Assembly: GCF_036227225.1 (NCBI RefSeq)
Contig: NZ_CP109444.1
Span: 2,585,501 to 2,649,500, forward strand
DNA from: Streptomyces sp. NBC_01478
Lineage (GTDB): Bacteria > Actinomycetota > Actinomycetes > Streptomycetales > Streptomycetaceae
Direction of reading: 5' to 3'
DNA: 64,000 bases
Of this stretch, positions 29,523 through 37,717 are shown piece by piece. The notes beneath the pieces are model-generated. The model made no database searches. It was not told where the DNA came from and saw only the letters and a program-made list of their open reading frames with translations. Made by a program: the position numbers and the translations under genes. Position 1 is the stretch's first letter; every line of letters begins with the position of its first letter.

Positions 29523-30874
29523 ACGGTGCTCCGCGGGATACGGGCCGTGACCCGGTATCCGCCGGCCTTTGTCGGCCCGGCTGTCAGCTCGCCCTTATAG
29601 ACGGCCAACCGCTCGCGCAGTCCCATGTGGCCACGGCCGTTGCTCTGCACAGGCGGGGATTCCTTGGCGCCGCCGGTGTCCGTGATCTCGATCTCCAGCC
29701 CGTCGTCGGTGTATCCGATGGCGACGGACGCCTGCGCGCCGCGCGCATGTTTGATCGTGTTGGTCAGCGCCTCCTGTACGACGCGATACGCCGCGAGGTC
29801 CATCCCGGGTGGCAGCGGTTCCGGTGGCAGCGACACCTCGACGCTCACGGGCGTCCCGGCGGCGCGTACCCGTGCGACCAGCGCGTCGAGCTGCGCGAGC
29901 CCGGGCTGGGGCTCCAGGCCGTCGGGCCTCTCGTGGTCCGCGGCGGCCAACAGGCCCATCACATGGCGCAGTTCGGCCATGGCGGCCCGGCCGCCCGCCT
30001 CGACGGCCAGCAGTGCCTCCTTGGACTGCTCGGGTTCCACGTCCATCACTTTGCGGGCCGCGCCTGCCTGGATCACCATCACGCTCACATTGTGGGTCAC
30101 GACGTCGTGCAGTTCGGCGGCAATGCGGGCACGCTCCTCTTCGACGACGCGTCGCGTGGCCTCCTCCTGAGCGGCCTGCAGTTCTGTCATCCGGTCCCGG
30201 CTGGAGTCCAGCCGCAGTTGCAGGAAGCGGACGAGGCTGGCCAGCATCCCGGCCACCAGGAGCACGAATCCCGGGCTGGACCATCCGGGGAGCAAGGGTT
30301 CCGCGTTGCGGAAAGTGAAGCCGGACAGCGCGGCGGCGATCACCAGGACGGCGATCGCCGTTATCCGGTAACGGCTGTATACGACAGCGCTGTAGGCGCC
30401 GATGACACAGGCCAGGACGGTGATCCAGGAGGCGGAGCTGCCGATGGCCAGTGCCGCGCCCAGCACCACCACGAACAAGGTCAGCGGATACCGGCGCCGG
30501 GCTGCCAGCGGCAGCGTCGACAGGACGACCAGGGCCCAGGGCACGGAGGAGGGTTCTTCCTTCACGGGCACCTGACCAGGGTCGGGCGGCGAGGGCGGGG
30601 CCGGGACCCCGGTCCCGACGTCCACCGTAGGCGGGTTGATGTTCACTGGCCCGTCGCCGGGATAGCGCACCGCCACAAACAGGGCAATGACGGTCAGTAC
30701 GAACGCCAGCACCACATCGGCGCGCACCGCTCGCCGTGACAGCGGGGCTGCCTTCGCCTCCGGGCGTAGCGCGTCGACGAGTTGCTGATGCCGGCTGCGC
30801 TGGTCTTCCGTCTCCACTCGTGCATTGTGCTGCGCTCTCCGCCCGGCCCGCGTCCGCCTGTCCGGCCAGGGCAT
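29519..30874 (-). CDS. Sensor histidine kinase, HisKA_3 (NarL-partner) type
   Basis: 451 aa at most; GTG 30817 (VETEDQRSRH) is an alternative start. About five hydrophobic segments in residues 50-215 form the membrane sensor. The dimerisation/phospho-acceptor region is EERARIAAELHDVVTHNVSVMVIQAG and the ATPase domain includes VVQEALTNTIKHA and GHMGLRERL. It probably controls the divergent ABC exporter. Confidence 0.92.
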   Translation of the reverse strand: MPWPDRRTRAGRRAQHNARVETEDQRSRHQQLVDALRPEAKAAPLSRRAVRADVVLAFVLTVIALFVAVRYPGDGPVNINPPTVDVGTGVPAPPSPPDPGQVPVKEEPSSVPWALVVLSTLPLAARRRYPLTLFVVVLGAALAIGSSASWITVLACVIGAYSAVVYSRYRITAIAVLVIAAALSGFTFRNAEPLLPGWSSPGFVLLVAGMLASLVRFLQLRLDSSRDRMTELQAAQEEATRRVVEEERARIAAELHDVVTHNVSVMVIQAGAARKVMDVEPEQSKEALLAVEAGGRAAMAELRHVMGLLAAADHERPDGLEPQPGLAQLDALVARVRAAGTPVSVEVSLPPEPLPPGMDLAAYRVVQEALTNTIKHARGAQASVAIGYTDDGLEIEITDTGGAKESPPVQSNGRGHMGLRERLAVYKGELTAGPTKAGGYRVTARIPRSTV

Positions 30875-31037
30875 TGCCCAAGAGGCCTACTTCTCAGGGA
30901 TGACTCCGCGGCCGAATCCTCCGCAGGAAGGGCCTGTTGTTGGTTCCGCGGCCGACGCGCCCCATACGCGGCAGCCTCTAGGTTCGCGGGGCCGACAACG
31001 GCATGTGCCTCGCGACCGTGAAGGACGGACAACTCGT

Positions 31038-31730
31038 ATGCATCAAGTGATCGAGCTGGAGGGTACGGCGAAGCGCTACGACAGCGCCGGCGCGCCGGTG
31101 CTCGGACCGCTCACGTTCAGCGTCGACAAGGGTGAGGCCCTTGCCGTGACGGGCCCTTCCGGGAGCGGCAAGTCCACGCTGCTGAACCTCGTCGCCGGCC
31201 TGGACAAGCCGACCGATGGAGCCGTGTTCGTGGCCGGGCGACGGATCGACCAGTTGAGCGAGCCCGCCCTCGCCAGGTTCCGTCGCGAACACATCGGCAT
31301 GGCCTTCCAGTTCTTCAATCTTCTCGACGACCTCACTGTCACCGACAACATCCAGCTCCCGGCCCAGTTGATCGGGACCAGCCGGCGCGAGGCCGCGGCC
31401 CGTGCGGGTGAGCTCATGGAGATGCTGGGGATCCAGAAGCATGCCCGCGCCTACCCGGGCCGGCTGTCCGGAGGTGAACGCCAACGGGTCGGTGTCGCAA
31501 GGGCGTTGGTCAACCGGCCCGCGCTGCTGCTCGCTGACGAGCCCACCGGCGCGCTCGACACCGCCTCGGGCCACGACGTCCGCAACCTGCTGATGGATCT
31601 GCACCGCGGGGGACAGACCATCGTGCTGGTGACGCATGACCTGACGCTGGCGGAGGCGTGCGCGAGCCGCACGATTCACCTGGTCGACGGTCAGGTCGCC
31701 CTCGACTCGTCCGCGCAGGCCGTCCGATGA
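31038..31730 (+). CDS. ABC exporter ATP-binding protein (MacB/LolD type)
   Basis: 230 aa. Walker A GPSGSGKSTLLNL, signature LSGGERQRVGVARAL, Walker B ALLLADEPTGALD and H-loop VLVTHDLTLA. The type serves FtsX-fold permeases. ATG 31038 follows AAGGACGG; a 4-bp overlap joins it to the permease. Confidence 0.95.
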   Translation: MHQVIELEGTAKRYDSAGAPVLGPLTFSVDKGEALAVTGPSGSGKSTLLNLVAGLDKPTDGAVFVAGRRIDQLSEPALARFRREHIGMAFQFFNLLDDLTVTDNIQLPAQLIGTSRREAAARAGELMEMLGIQKHARAYPGRLSGGERQRVGVARALVNRPALLLADEPTGALDTASGHDVRNLLMDLHRGGQTIVLVTHDLTLAEACASRTIHLVDGQVALDSSAQAVR

Positions 31731-34150
31731 GCCTGTTCGGTACCGGCGCGCTGGGCCGGGTCGTACGCTCCGGGGTGAGCCAGCGGCGGGTGCAGACAGT
31801 GGTGATCGCCGTGGCCACGATGATGGCCGTGGCCTCGGCCGTGGTTGCCGGGTCGCTCATGGTCGCCGCAACCGCCCCCTTCGACCACGCCTTCAACAAG
31901 CAGCAGGGCGCGCACATCACCGCACAGTTCGATCCGGCCAAGGCGAGTGCGGCGCAGCTGGCGGAGACCGGGAAGCTGGCCGGGGTCACGGCGAGCGCTG
32001 GGCCGTACCCGTCCACGGCGTTCCGCCCGGTGGACCAGTTGGGCTTCCCCATGCCGACGCTGACCCTGGTCGGGCGGTCCGGTCCGGACGGTGACGTGGA
32101 CCGCGTGGAACCGAAGTCCGGTCGGTGGGCGCAGAAGCCGGGCGAGATCGTGCTCGGCGCGTCGTTCGAGGGCCCCTCCGTCGAGATCGGCTCCACCTTC
32201 AAGGCGTCGGACGCCGTCAACGCCCCGACACTTACGGTCGTCGGCTTCGCCGTGTCGGCCGGCAGGTCCGCCGACGCCTGGGCGACCTCGGCGCAGGTCG
32301 ACGCGCTGGCTTCGCAGGGCCACACCGTCACGAGTCAGATGCTCTACCGCTTCGACTCCGCGAGCACGAAGAGGCAGATCCTCGCCGACCGGGCAAAGCT
32401 CGCCGCCTCCGTGAAGTCCAGGGCGCTGCTGGGTACCCAGTCCTGGCTGGACACCAAGCGCGCCGCTGATCAGGGTGCGGCGGCGACCGTCCCGTTCGTG
32501 ATGGCTTTCGGTGTGCTCGGCATCGTGATGTCGGTGATCATCGTCAGCAGTGTGATCAGCGGTGCGGTCGGCGCCGGCCTGCGCAGGATCGGCATCCTCA
32601 AGGCCATCGGCTTCACTCCGCGCGAGGTCGTCCGCGCCTACGTGGCCCAGGCCCTGATTCCGGCCGGTGCCGGCATCGCCGTGGGCGTTGTGCTGGGCAA
32701 CCTCCTGGCGGTGCCGCTGCTGGCGGACACCCAGGAGATGTACGGCACCGTCTCGCTCTCGGCGGCTTGGTGGGTGGATGTCGCGGTGCCGGCCGCCGCA
32801 CTGCTCGTCGTGGGACTCGCGGCGCTGGTCCCGGCACTGCGCGCCGGACGCCTGCACACGGTCGAGGCCATCGCGGTCGGCCGGGCACCGCGCACGGGGC
32901 GCGGGCAGTGGGCGCACCGGGTGATGGGACGGCTGCCCCTCCCTCGGCCGGTGACCTACGGCCTCGCCACCCCCTTCACACATCCGGTGCGTGCCCTCGC
33001 GATGCTGCTCGCGGTCGCGTTCGGCACGGTCGCGGCGACCTTCGCGGTGGGACTGACCTCGTCCCTGAGTGCGGTTGGCGCCTCGCAGGACCCCGAGAGC
33101 CGTGCCGCGGTCACGGTCACGACGGTCAGGCTGGACGACATCGCTCCTCCTGCGCAGCCGGAGCCTCCTGCGGTGGACGACGCGGCAAGCCCGTCTCCCG
33201 TCAGCAGCAGCACGGCCGGCACGTCCAGGCCCAAGGTCGCCGATCCGGCGAAGGTGCGGGCCGCCCTCAAGTCCGAGGCGGGGCTGAAGTCGTACTACGG
33301 CAAGCTCCAGACCGAGGTCGCCGTGGCCGGGGTCTCCGGCTCGGTCCAGGCCAGCCTCTACGAAGGGGATTCCCGCTCCGGCAGTTACGACATGCTCTCC
33401 GGGCACTGGATCACCGGCAAGGGGCAGGTTGTGGTGCCTTCACGCTTCCTGGAACGGACCAGCACCAAGGTCGGTGACTCGGTGCGGGTGACCTACGAGA
33501 AGGAGACCGCCGACCTGCGGATCGTCGGTGAGTCCTTCGACACCTCGGGCAATGAGCTGGAGATCCACGCGGACATGGCCAACTTCCCCTCGGCCGAGCC
33601 CAGTACCTTTCTCGCCGACGTGAAGTCCGGCGTCTCGGCCGACGAGTTCGCGGCGAAGCTCGCGGCGGTGGTACAGCCTCTGGGCGGCGACGCCACGACC
33701 ATCCCGCCCTCGGAGCAGAAGGGCGTCATCCTCGTCATGGACGCGATGGCGGTGCTGCTCACCCTCATGCTGGTCGCCGTAGCGGGCCTCGGCGTGCTCA
33801 ACTCCGTCGTCCTGGACACCCGACAACGCATCCACGACCTGGGCATTTGCAAGGCGATCGGCATGTCGCCGCGGCAGACCATCAGCCTGGTGCTCGCCTC
33901 GGTGACCGCGATCGGCGTGGTCGGCGGGCTGATCGGCGTACCGGCGGGTTACGCGCTGCACCACGTTGTCATGCCGGTGATGGGGCGTGCCGTAGGCACC
34001 CGTATGCCGTCGTCGGTCCTCGGTGTGTACGGCCCTGCTCAGCTGGTCCTGCTGGGGATGGGCGGGGTCGTAATCGCGATGTTGGGCGCGCTTGTTCCGG
34101 CCGGCTGGGCGGCCAAGGCCCGTACGGGCACGGCGCTGCGCACCGAGTAG
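31727..34150 (+). CDS. ABC exporter permease, two FtsX domains
   Basis: 807 aa. N-terminal TM, a large extracytoplasmic domain (about 45-250), three TMs with an FtsX domain (250-400), a second TM-plus-outer-domain unit, and a C-terminal FtsX domain (about 680-807). GLRRIGILKAIGFTPREV and HDLGICKAIGMSPRQT are the paired coupling motifs. Such transporters export peptides, antibiotics or lipids by mechanotransmission; substrate unknown. The adjacent two-component system suggests inducible stress or antibiotic resistance. Confidence 0.92.
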   Translation: MSLFGTGALGRVVRSGVSQRRVQTVVIAVATMMAVASAVVAGSLMVAATAPFDHAFNKQQGAHITAQFDPAKASAAQLAETGKLAGVTASAGPYPSTAFRPVDQLGFPMPTLTLVGRSGPDGDVDRVEPKSGRWAQKPGEIVLGASFEGPSVEIGSTFKASDAVNAPTLTVVGFAVSAGRSADAWATSAQVDALASQGHTVTSQMLYRFDSASTKRQILADRAKLAASVKSRALLGTQSWLDTKRAADQGAAATVPFVMAFGVLGIVMSVIIVSSVISGAVGAGLRRIGILKAIGFTPREVVRAYVAQALIPAGAGIAVGVVLGNLLAVPLLADTQEMYGTVSLSAAWWVDVAVPAAALLVVGLAALVPALRAGRLHTVEAIAVGRAPRTGRGQWAHRVMGRLPLPRPVTYGLATPFTHPVRALAMLLAVAFGTVAATFAVGLTSSLSAVGASQDPESRAAVTVTTVRLDDIAPPAQPEPPAVDDAASPSPVSSSTAGTSRPKVADPAKVRAALKSEAGLKSYYGKLQTEVAVAGVSGSVQASLYEGDSRSGSYDMLSGHWITGKGQVVVPSRFLERTSTKVGDSVRVTYEKETADLRIVGESFDTSGNELEIHADMANFPSAEPSTFLADVKSGVSADEFAAKLAAVVQPLGGDATTIPPSEQKGVILVMDAMAVLLTLMLVAVAGLGVLNSVVLDTRQRIHDLGICKAIGMSPRQTISLVLASVTAIGVVGGLIGVPAGYALHHVVMPVMGRAVGTRMPSSVLGVYGPAQLVLLGMGGVVIAMLGALVPAGWAAKARTGTALRTE

Positions 34151-34189
34151 CGTCCGGCGGAGCGCGAGCCGCTGAGCAGATCCGCCAGA

Positions 34190-34213
34190 CCCGCTGGGGC
34201 AAGCACCAGCGGG
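34190..34213. terminator. Hairpin after ABC permease
   Basis: CCCGCTGG and CCAGCGGG form a perfect 8-bp stem with an 8-nt loop, 40 bp after the permease stop and before the convergent MerR-methyltransferase gene. Confidence 0.55.
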
Positions 34214-34253
34214 CCGGGCAGGAGCCGCCGTCACGCTGAACCTGCGACGCGGG

Positions 34254-35369
34254 TCAGGCTATGAGCAGGCGGAGGCCGAGATCTGCCGCGTCAAGGCCGG
34301 CGAGGTCGCTGTTGCGCTCGGCCCACCGGCCGGAGTCGAGGTCGTCGCTGAGGCTTCGCACCGCGCGCTGCTCGGCCTTTGGCCCGACCCTCGTCCACAC
34401 CGACATCGCACGGCGCACATGATCCTCCAGATACGTCCCCGGTCGGCGCCAGTACGCCTCGAACAGGCCGTCAGCGCAGTCCCACGGGATGGGCACCGGC
34501 TCAGCGCGGGCGCCGATCGCGCCGGCCATCCCGGCAAGCGAGGGAAATTCCGCGAGGACGGCGGCGAACTCGGGCAGGTAGTCACGGGTAAGCCAGAACC
34601 GGTCCTGCCATCCGGGCTCGTCGGTGTCGAACGTGAGCACCACCACGCGGCGGGCCACGCGCCGCATCTCGCGCAGCCCTGTTATCGGGTCCCCCCAGTG
34701 GTGAACGGTGGAGACAGCCATCGCGACGTCGAAGGACTGGTCCTCGAACGGCAGGCTCTCCGCGGCAGCGGCCACGCACAGCGCCGAGCCGGCAGGCCGC
34801 TGCCCCCGCATGACCGCCGATGGCTCCACCGCGGTCACGTCGCGATCAGCAGGCTCATAGGAGCCGGTGCCGGCCCCGACGTTCAGCACCGTCTGCGCGT
34901 CCCCGAGCGCGTCCCAGATCCGCGCGGCGATCCGCGGCTCGGTACGCCGTGTTGCGGTGTAAGCGCCGCCGATCGCGTCGTACAGCCGTGCACCGAGCAT
35001 CTCCAGCTGCTCCTCCGGCGTCACCATCAGTCCCTTCGCCCGTGCCTCAAGTTCCCTGTCGATGGCCGCCACCATGGCGTCAGCGCGATCACGCCGCTCC
35101 AGCAGCAGGCCGCGCAGTCGGCGCAGCTGCGCGACCGCGTCGGTGGACGGGTCCCCGACCAGTTCCGCAACCTCCCGCAGCCCGAAGCCCAACCGCCGAT
35201 AGGCCAGCACCTCCCGCAGCCGCTCCACGTCGCCCGCCGAATAAGCCCGGTATCCGGCTGCGGTCCGCGCCGACGGCTGAACGAGCCTGATCTCGTCATA
35301 GTGATGCAGCGTGCGAACGCTCACGCCGGCCAGCTCGGCCACGCGTCCCACGGTCCAGTGATCCTCCAC
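34254..35369 (-). CDS. MerR regulator fused to SAM-dependent methyltransferase
   Basis: About 371 aa. Residues 1-115 are a MerR domain (WTVGRVAELAGVSVRTLHHYDEI) with the dimerisation helix; the rest is a class I methyltransferase with TVLNVGAGTGSYEP, an acidic loop TAVEPS, and SFDVAMAVSTVHHW. The frame runs to 35552, but GTG 35369 sits 7 nt after a -10 box of a MerR-type promoter, giving a leaderless start. The methyltransferase may sense SAM or a substrate and alter DNA binding; this is inferred. Confidence 0.88.
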   Translation of the reverse strand: MEDHWTVGRVAELAGVSVRTLHHYDEIRLVQPSARTAAGYRAYSAGDVERLREVLAYRRLGFGLREVAELVGDPSTDAVAQLRRLRGLLLERRDRADAMVAAIDRELEARAKGLMVTPEEQLEMLGARLYDAIGGAYTATRRTEPRIAARIWDALGDAQTVLNVGAGTGSYEPADRDVTAVEPSAVMRGQRPAGSALCVAAAAESLPFEDQSFDVAMAVSTVHHWGDPITGLREMRRVARRVVVLTFDTDEPGWQDRFWLTRDYLPEFAAVLAEFPSLAGMAGAIGARAEPVPIPWDCADGLFEAYWRRPGTYLEDHVRRAMSVWTRVGPKAEQRAVRSLSDDLDSGRWAERNSDLAGLDAADLGLRLLIA

Positions 35370-35376
35370 GGCACCG

Positions 35377-35407
35377 ACTATGCAGCCTGACGCCACGTGA
35401 GGGTCAA
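35377..35407 (-). promoter_or_regulatory. MerR-type promoter with 19-bp spacer
   Basis: In gene sense TTGACC (35407-35402) and CATAGT (35382-35377) are separated by exactly 19 bp, the over-long spacer that MerR proteins twist into an active form. TGAC...GTCA arms around CACGTG lie within it. The downstream GTG falls at about +1. Confidence 0.75.
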
Positions 35408-35693
35408 GAGCCTCACTCACGGCAGCAAGAGCCAAACGCGAAGCAGCGGTCCGAGGCGACTCCCGCAAGCCAGAGCGATGGTCTGGTTCAGAGAAGCCTG
35501 GAACCCGACGGAGTGGCCCCAGCGGCCGAGTGACATCAAAAGTCACTGACATTGATCACGATGCCCGCCCCAGAATGACTCCCGAAGTCGCTTCGAAATG
35601 ACTCCCTCTGAAACTGACACAGCCTGATGCGTTTGGTATCAACGCGGATAGACGCGTGATCATCCTTATCGAAGCCAAGGACACAAGTGGTCC

Positions 35694-35805
35694 GTGACGG
35701 CCGGCCCTGCACCTGGAACGCGATGCCGGTCAGCTCCTCGCCTCCCTGGACGTCCGGGTCGGTCGCGGCGCGCAGCACGGGCACGGCCCCACGTCGGGCG
35801 ACTGG
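35694..35805 (-). pseudogene. Remnant of short-chain dehydrogenase C-terminus
   Basis: A minus-strand stretch encodes GAVPVLRAATDPDVQGGE followed by LTGIAFQVQGRP, which matches the typical C-terminal segment of SDR-family oxidoreductases. No upstream SDR core remains, so it is a decayed fragment. The rest of the 35370-35983 gap shows only the MerR promoter. Confidence 0.35.
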
Positions 35806-35983
35806 AGGAAAAGGGGCCGGATCGCGGCGAAGGCCGCGCGGGGCCCCTTGAGCGATCACCGCCCCTTGGGCCGGGGCCAGTTGAGACCTGCCGCCGGCCA
35901 CTCCGACGGGCGGCGTACCGTAGGCGTCCGTTTGGTCGCGCTGTTCTCACTGCTGTCGGCTCCAGCGAGGGGGTGCTGTAGGC

Positions 35984-37663
35984 ATGCCGGAGGGGTTGGC
36001 CCAGTGGGGGCCGGAGCTTTTCATCACGCGGGAACGGGAGCTGCGTCGTGGACCGGCACCGGAGAACCACGCGGGGAAGGACATCCTGCGAGGGGGGTTC
36101 GAGCCGTGTCTGCTGGCCCTTCTGCGGTTGTCGGCGGACCGGGACCCTGGCAGGGATCTCACCAGGGGGTGGCTCCCGAAGGCGCTCGCCCGCACCGGCC
36201 ACCTCGTCCGCGCGGCCGAGCTGGCCCGCACGAACAGTGACGAACTCACGCTGGGCGAGGAGCTGTTGGGGCTGGTGAAGGCGGCGGCCGATGCGGGAGA
36301 CCTGTGCGGTGCCCAGGCACTGGCCGAGTCGATCCCCCTGCGGCAACTGCGGGACGACGCGCTGGTCGCACTCGTGCCGGCGTGGGCCGTCGCGGGTGAA
36401 CGCGACCGGGCCGTAGCGATGGCGGAAACGATTCGCTACCCGCACAACTGGGCGCGGGCCTGGGCCGTACTGGCGAAAGCGGTGGCGGACGACGGCGATA
36501 CCGATGAGGCGCTCCGGTTCGCCGCCCGCGCTGACGACGAGGTGCGTGCTTGCGTCCTCGACGGGACGGGCGGGGTACTCGTCCTGCTCATGGAACTGGC
36601 CGCCGCCACCGGCGATCACGTCCGGGCCGCCGAACTCGCCGACCGGGTGGAGGACTTCACCCGGTCCCACGGCGGGACACCGTCGTCCCGGCCCCTGGCG
36701 GCCGTCCTGGCCCGGGAGGCCCTGAGGGGAGACCTCGACCGGGTCGACGCCCTGCTGCGTCCTCCGCCCAGGCCTCCCGTCGGCGCCGGGGGCGGCGTGT
36801 GCGGGTGGGCGCTCGTCGAGACCGCCGACCAGGACGTGGACCCGGACGTGGACCCGGACGTGGACCCGGATGGGCGCCTTGACGAGAACGACGTACGCCC
36901 GCTCCCGCCCCGGTCGTTTCTCGGTGCCCGGGGCCTGGCCCGCGTGCTGGACGCCATCGCCGAGACCGCCGGCCAGGAGGTGGCCCTCGCCCTGGCCGAC
37001 CGGGCCGAGGCACTGCTCGGGACCGGCGACGGCCGTGATCACGACACGCTGCTGAGGTCCGTGACACTCCTGCTGGCCCGGCGAGGACAGGTCGAGCGCG
37101 CCATGGCCCTCACCGAGTGCCTCGATCCCGAACAGCGCGCGGGGTGGCATGCGGAGATCGTCGGTGCGGTGGCCCGCTACGGCGACACGGAAGCGGCCGA
37201 GGCCCTCGCCCACGCGATCCCTGACGACCGGGCGCGGGCCAGGGCCCTGATCGAAGTGGTCCGGGAGCTGGCCCGGCGCGGTGATCCGGGCCGGGCCGAG
37301 GCACTGGCCCCCGTGATCACCGACGGTTGGGCGCGAGGCGAGGCGCTGGTGGCGGTCGTCCAGGAGTGGGCTCGGCACGGCGACTTGGAGCGGGCCGAGG
37401 CGCTCGCCCACTCGATCGCCTACCGGGCGACAAGTGCCCGCGCGTTGGCGGCACTCGTGGAGGTGGCCGGGGTCGTTGAGTTGTCCGGGTCCGTGGAGGT
37501 GTCCGGACCCGGGGAGATGTCCGGGCCCTCGCACGCTCGCAGGCTTGCCGCACAAGCCGTCGTTCTCGACGGCTGGGCCGCTGTCCTGTCGGTCCTGGAG
37601 CCGATCGTGCCTCGCTCAGCGGCAGTTGTCGTCGAGCAGATGATGATCCGCGACGGGGTGTGA
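35984..37663 (+). CDS. Alpha-helical repeat (TPR-like solenoid) protein
   Basis: 559 aa, no signal peptide or TM. It is built from degenerate helical hairpins of about 33-36 residues with a recurrent pattern such as A..GD..RAEALA..I....AR..AL: ARTGHLVRAAELA, GDLCGAQALAESI, GDTEAAEALAHAI, GDPGRAEALAPVI, GDLERAEALAHSI. These suggest a TPR-like protein-binding scaffold. A short Asp/Val/Pro repeat sits near residue 285. No known partner. It leads a run of repeat-fold genes on the plus strand. Confidence 0.75.
   Translation: MPEGLAQWGPELFITRERELRRGPAPENHAGKDILRGGFEPCLLALLRLSADRDPGRDLTRGWLPKALARTGHLVRAAELARTNSDELTLGEELLGLVKAAADAGDLCGAQALAESIPLRQLRDDALVALVPAWAVAGERDRAVAMAETIRYPHNWARAWAVLAKAVADDGDTDEALRFAARADDEVRACVLDGTGGVLVLLMELAAATGDHVRAAELADRVEDFTRSHGGTPSSRPLAAVLAREALRGDLDRVDALLRPPPRPPVGAGGGVCGWALVETADQDVDPDVDPDVDPDGRLDENDVRPLPPRSFLGARGLARVLDAIAETAGQEVALALADRAEALLGTGDGRDHDTLLRSVTLLLARRGQVERAMALTECLDPEQRAGWHAEIVGAVARYGDTEAAEALAHAIPDDRARARALIEVVRELARRGDPGRAEALAPVITDGWARGEALVAVVQEWARHGDLERAEALAHSIAYRATSARALAALVEVAGVVELSGSVEVSGPGEMSGPSHARRLAAQAVVLDGWAAVLSVLEPIVPRSAAVVVEQMMIRDGV
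36827..36871 (+). repeat. 12-bp coding tandem repeat
   Basis: Nearly four copies of GACCCGGACGTG encode a D-P-D-V repeat in the middle of the helical-repeat protein. Copy number may vary between strains. Confidence 0.8.
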
Positions 37664-37717
37664 CGTCCTGCCGGACCTTCACCCCCTGCTGTCACCGCTG
37701 ATTGCGAGTATTGCTCC

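Noticed and set aside
36827..36871. Non-coding minisatellite
   Set aside because: The 12-bp unit is a multiple of three and stays in frame within the helical-repeat protein.
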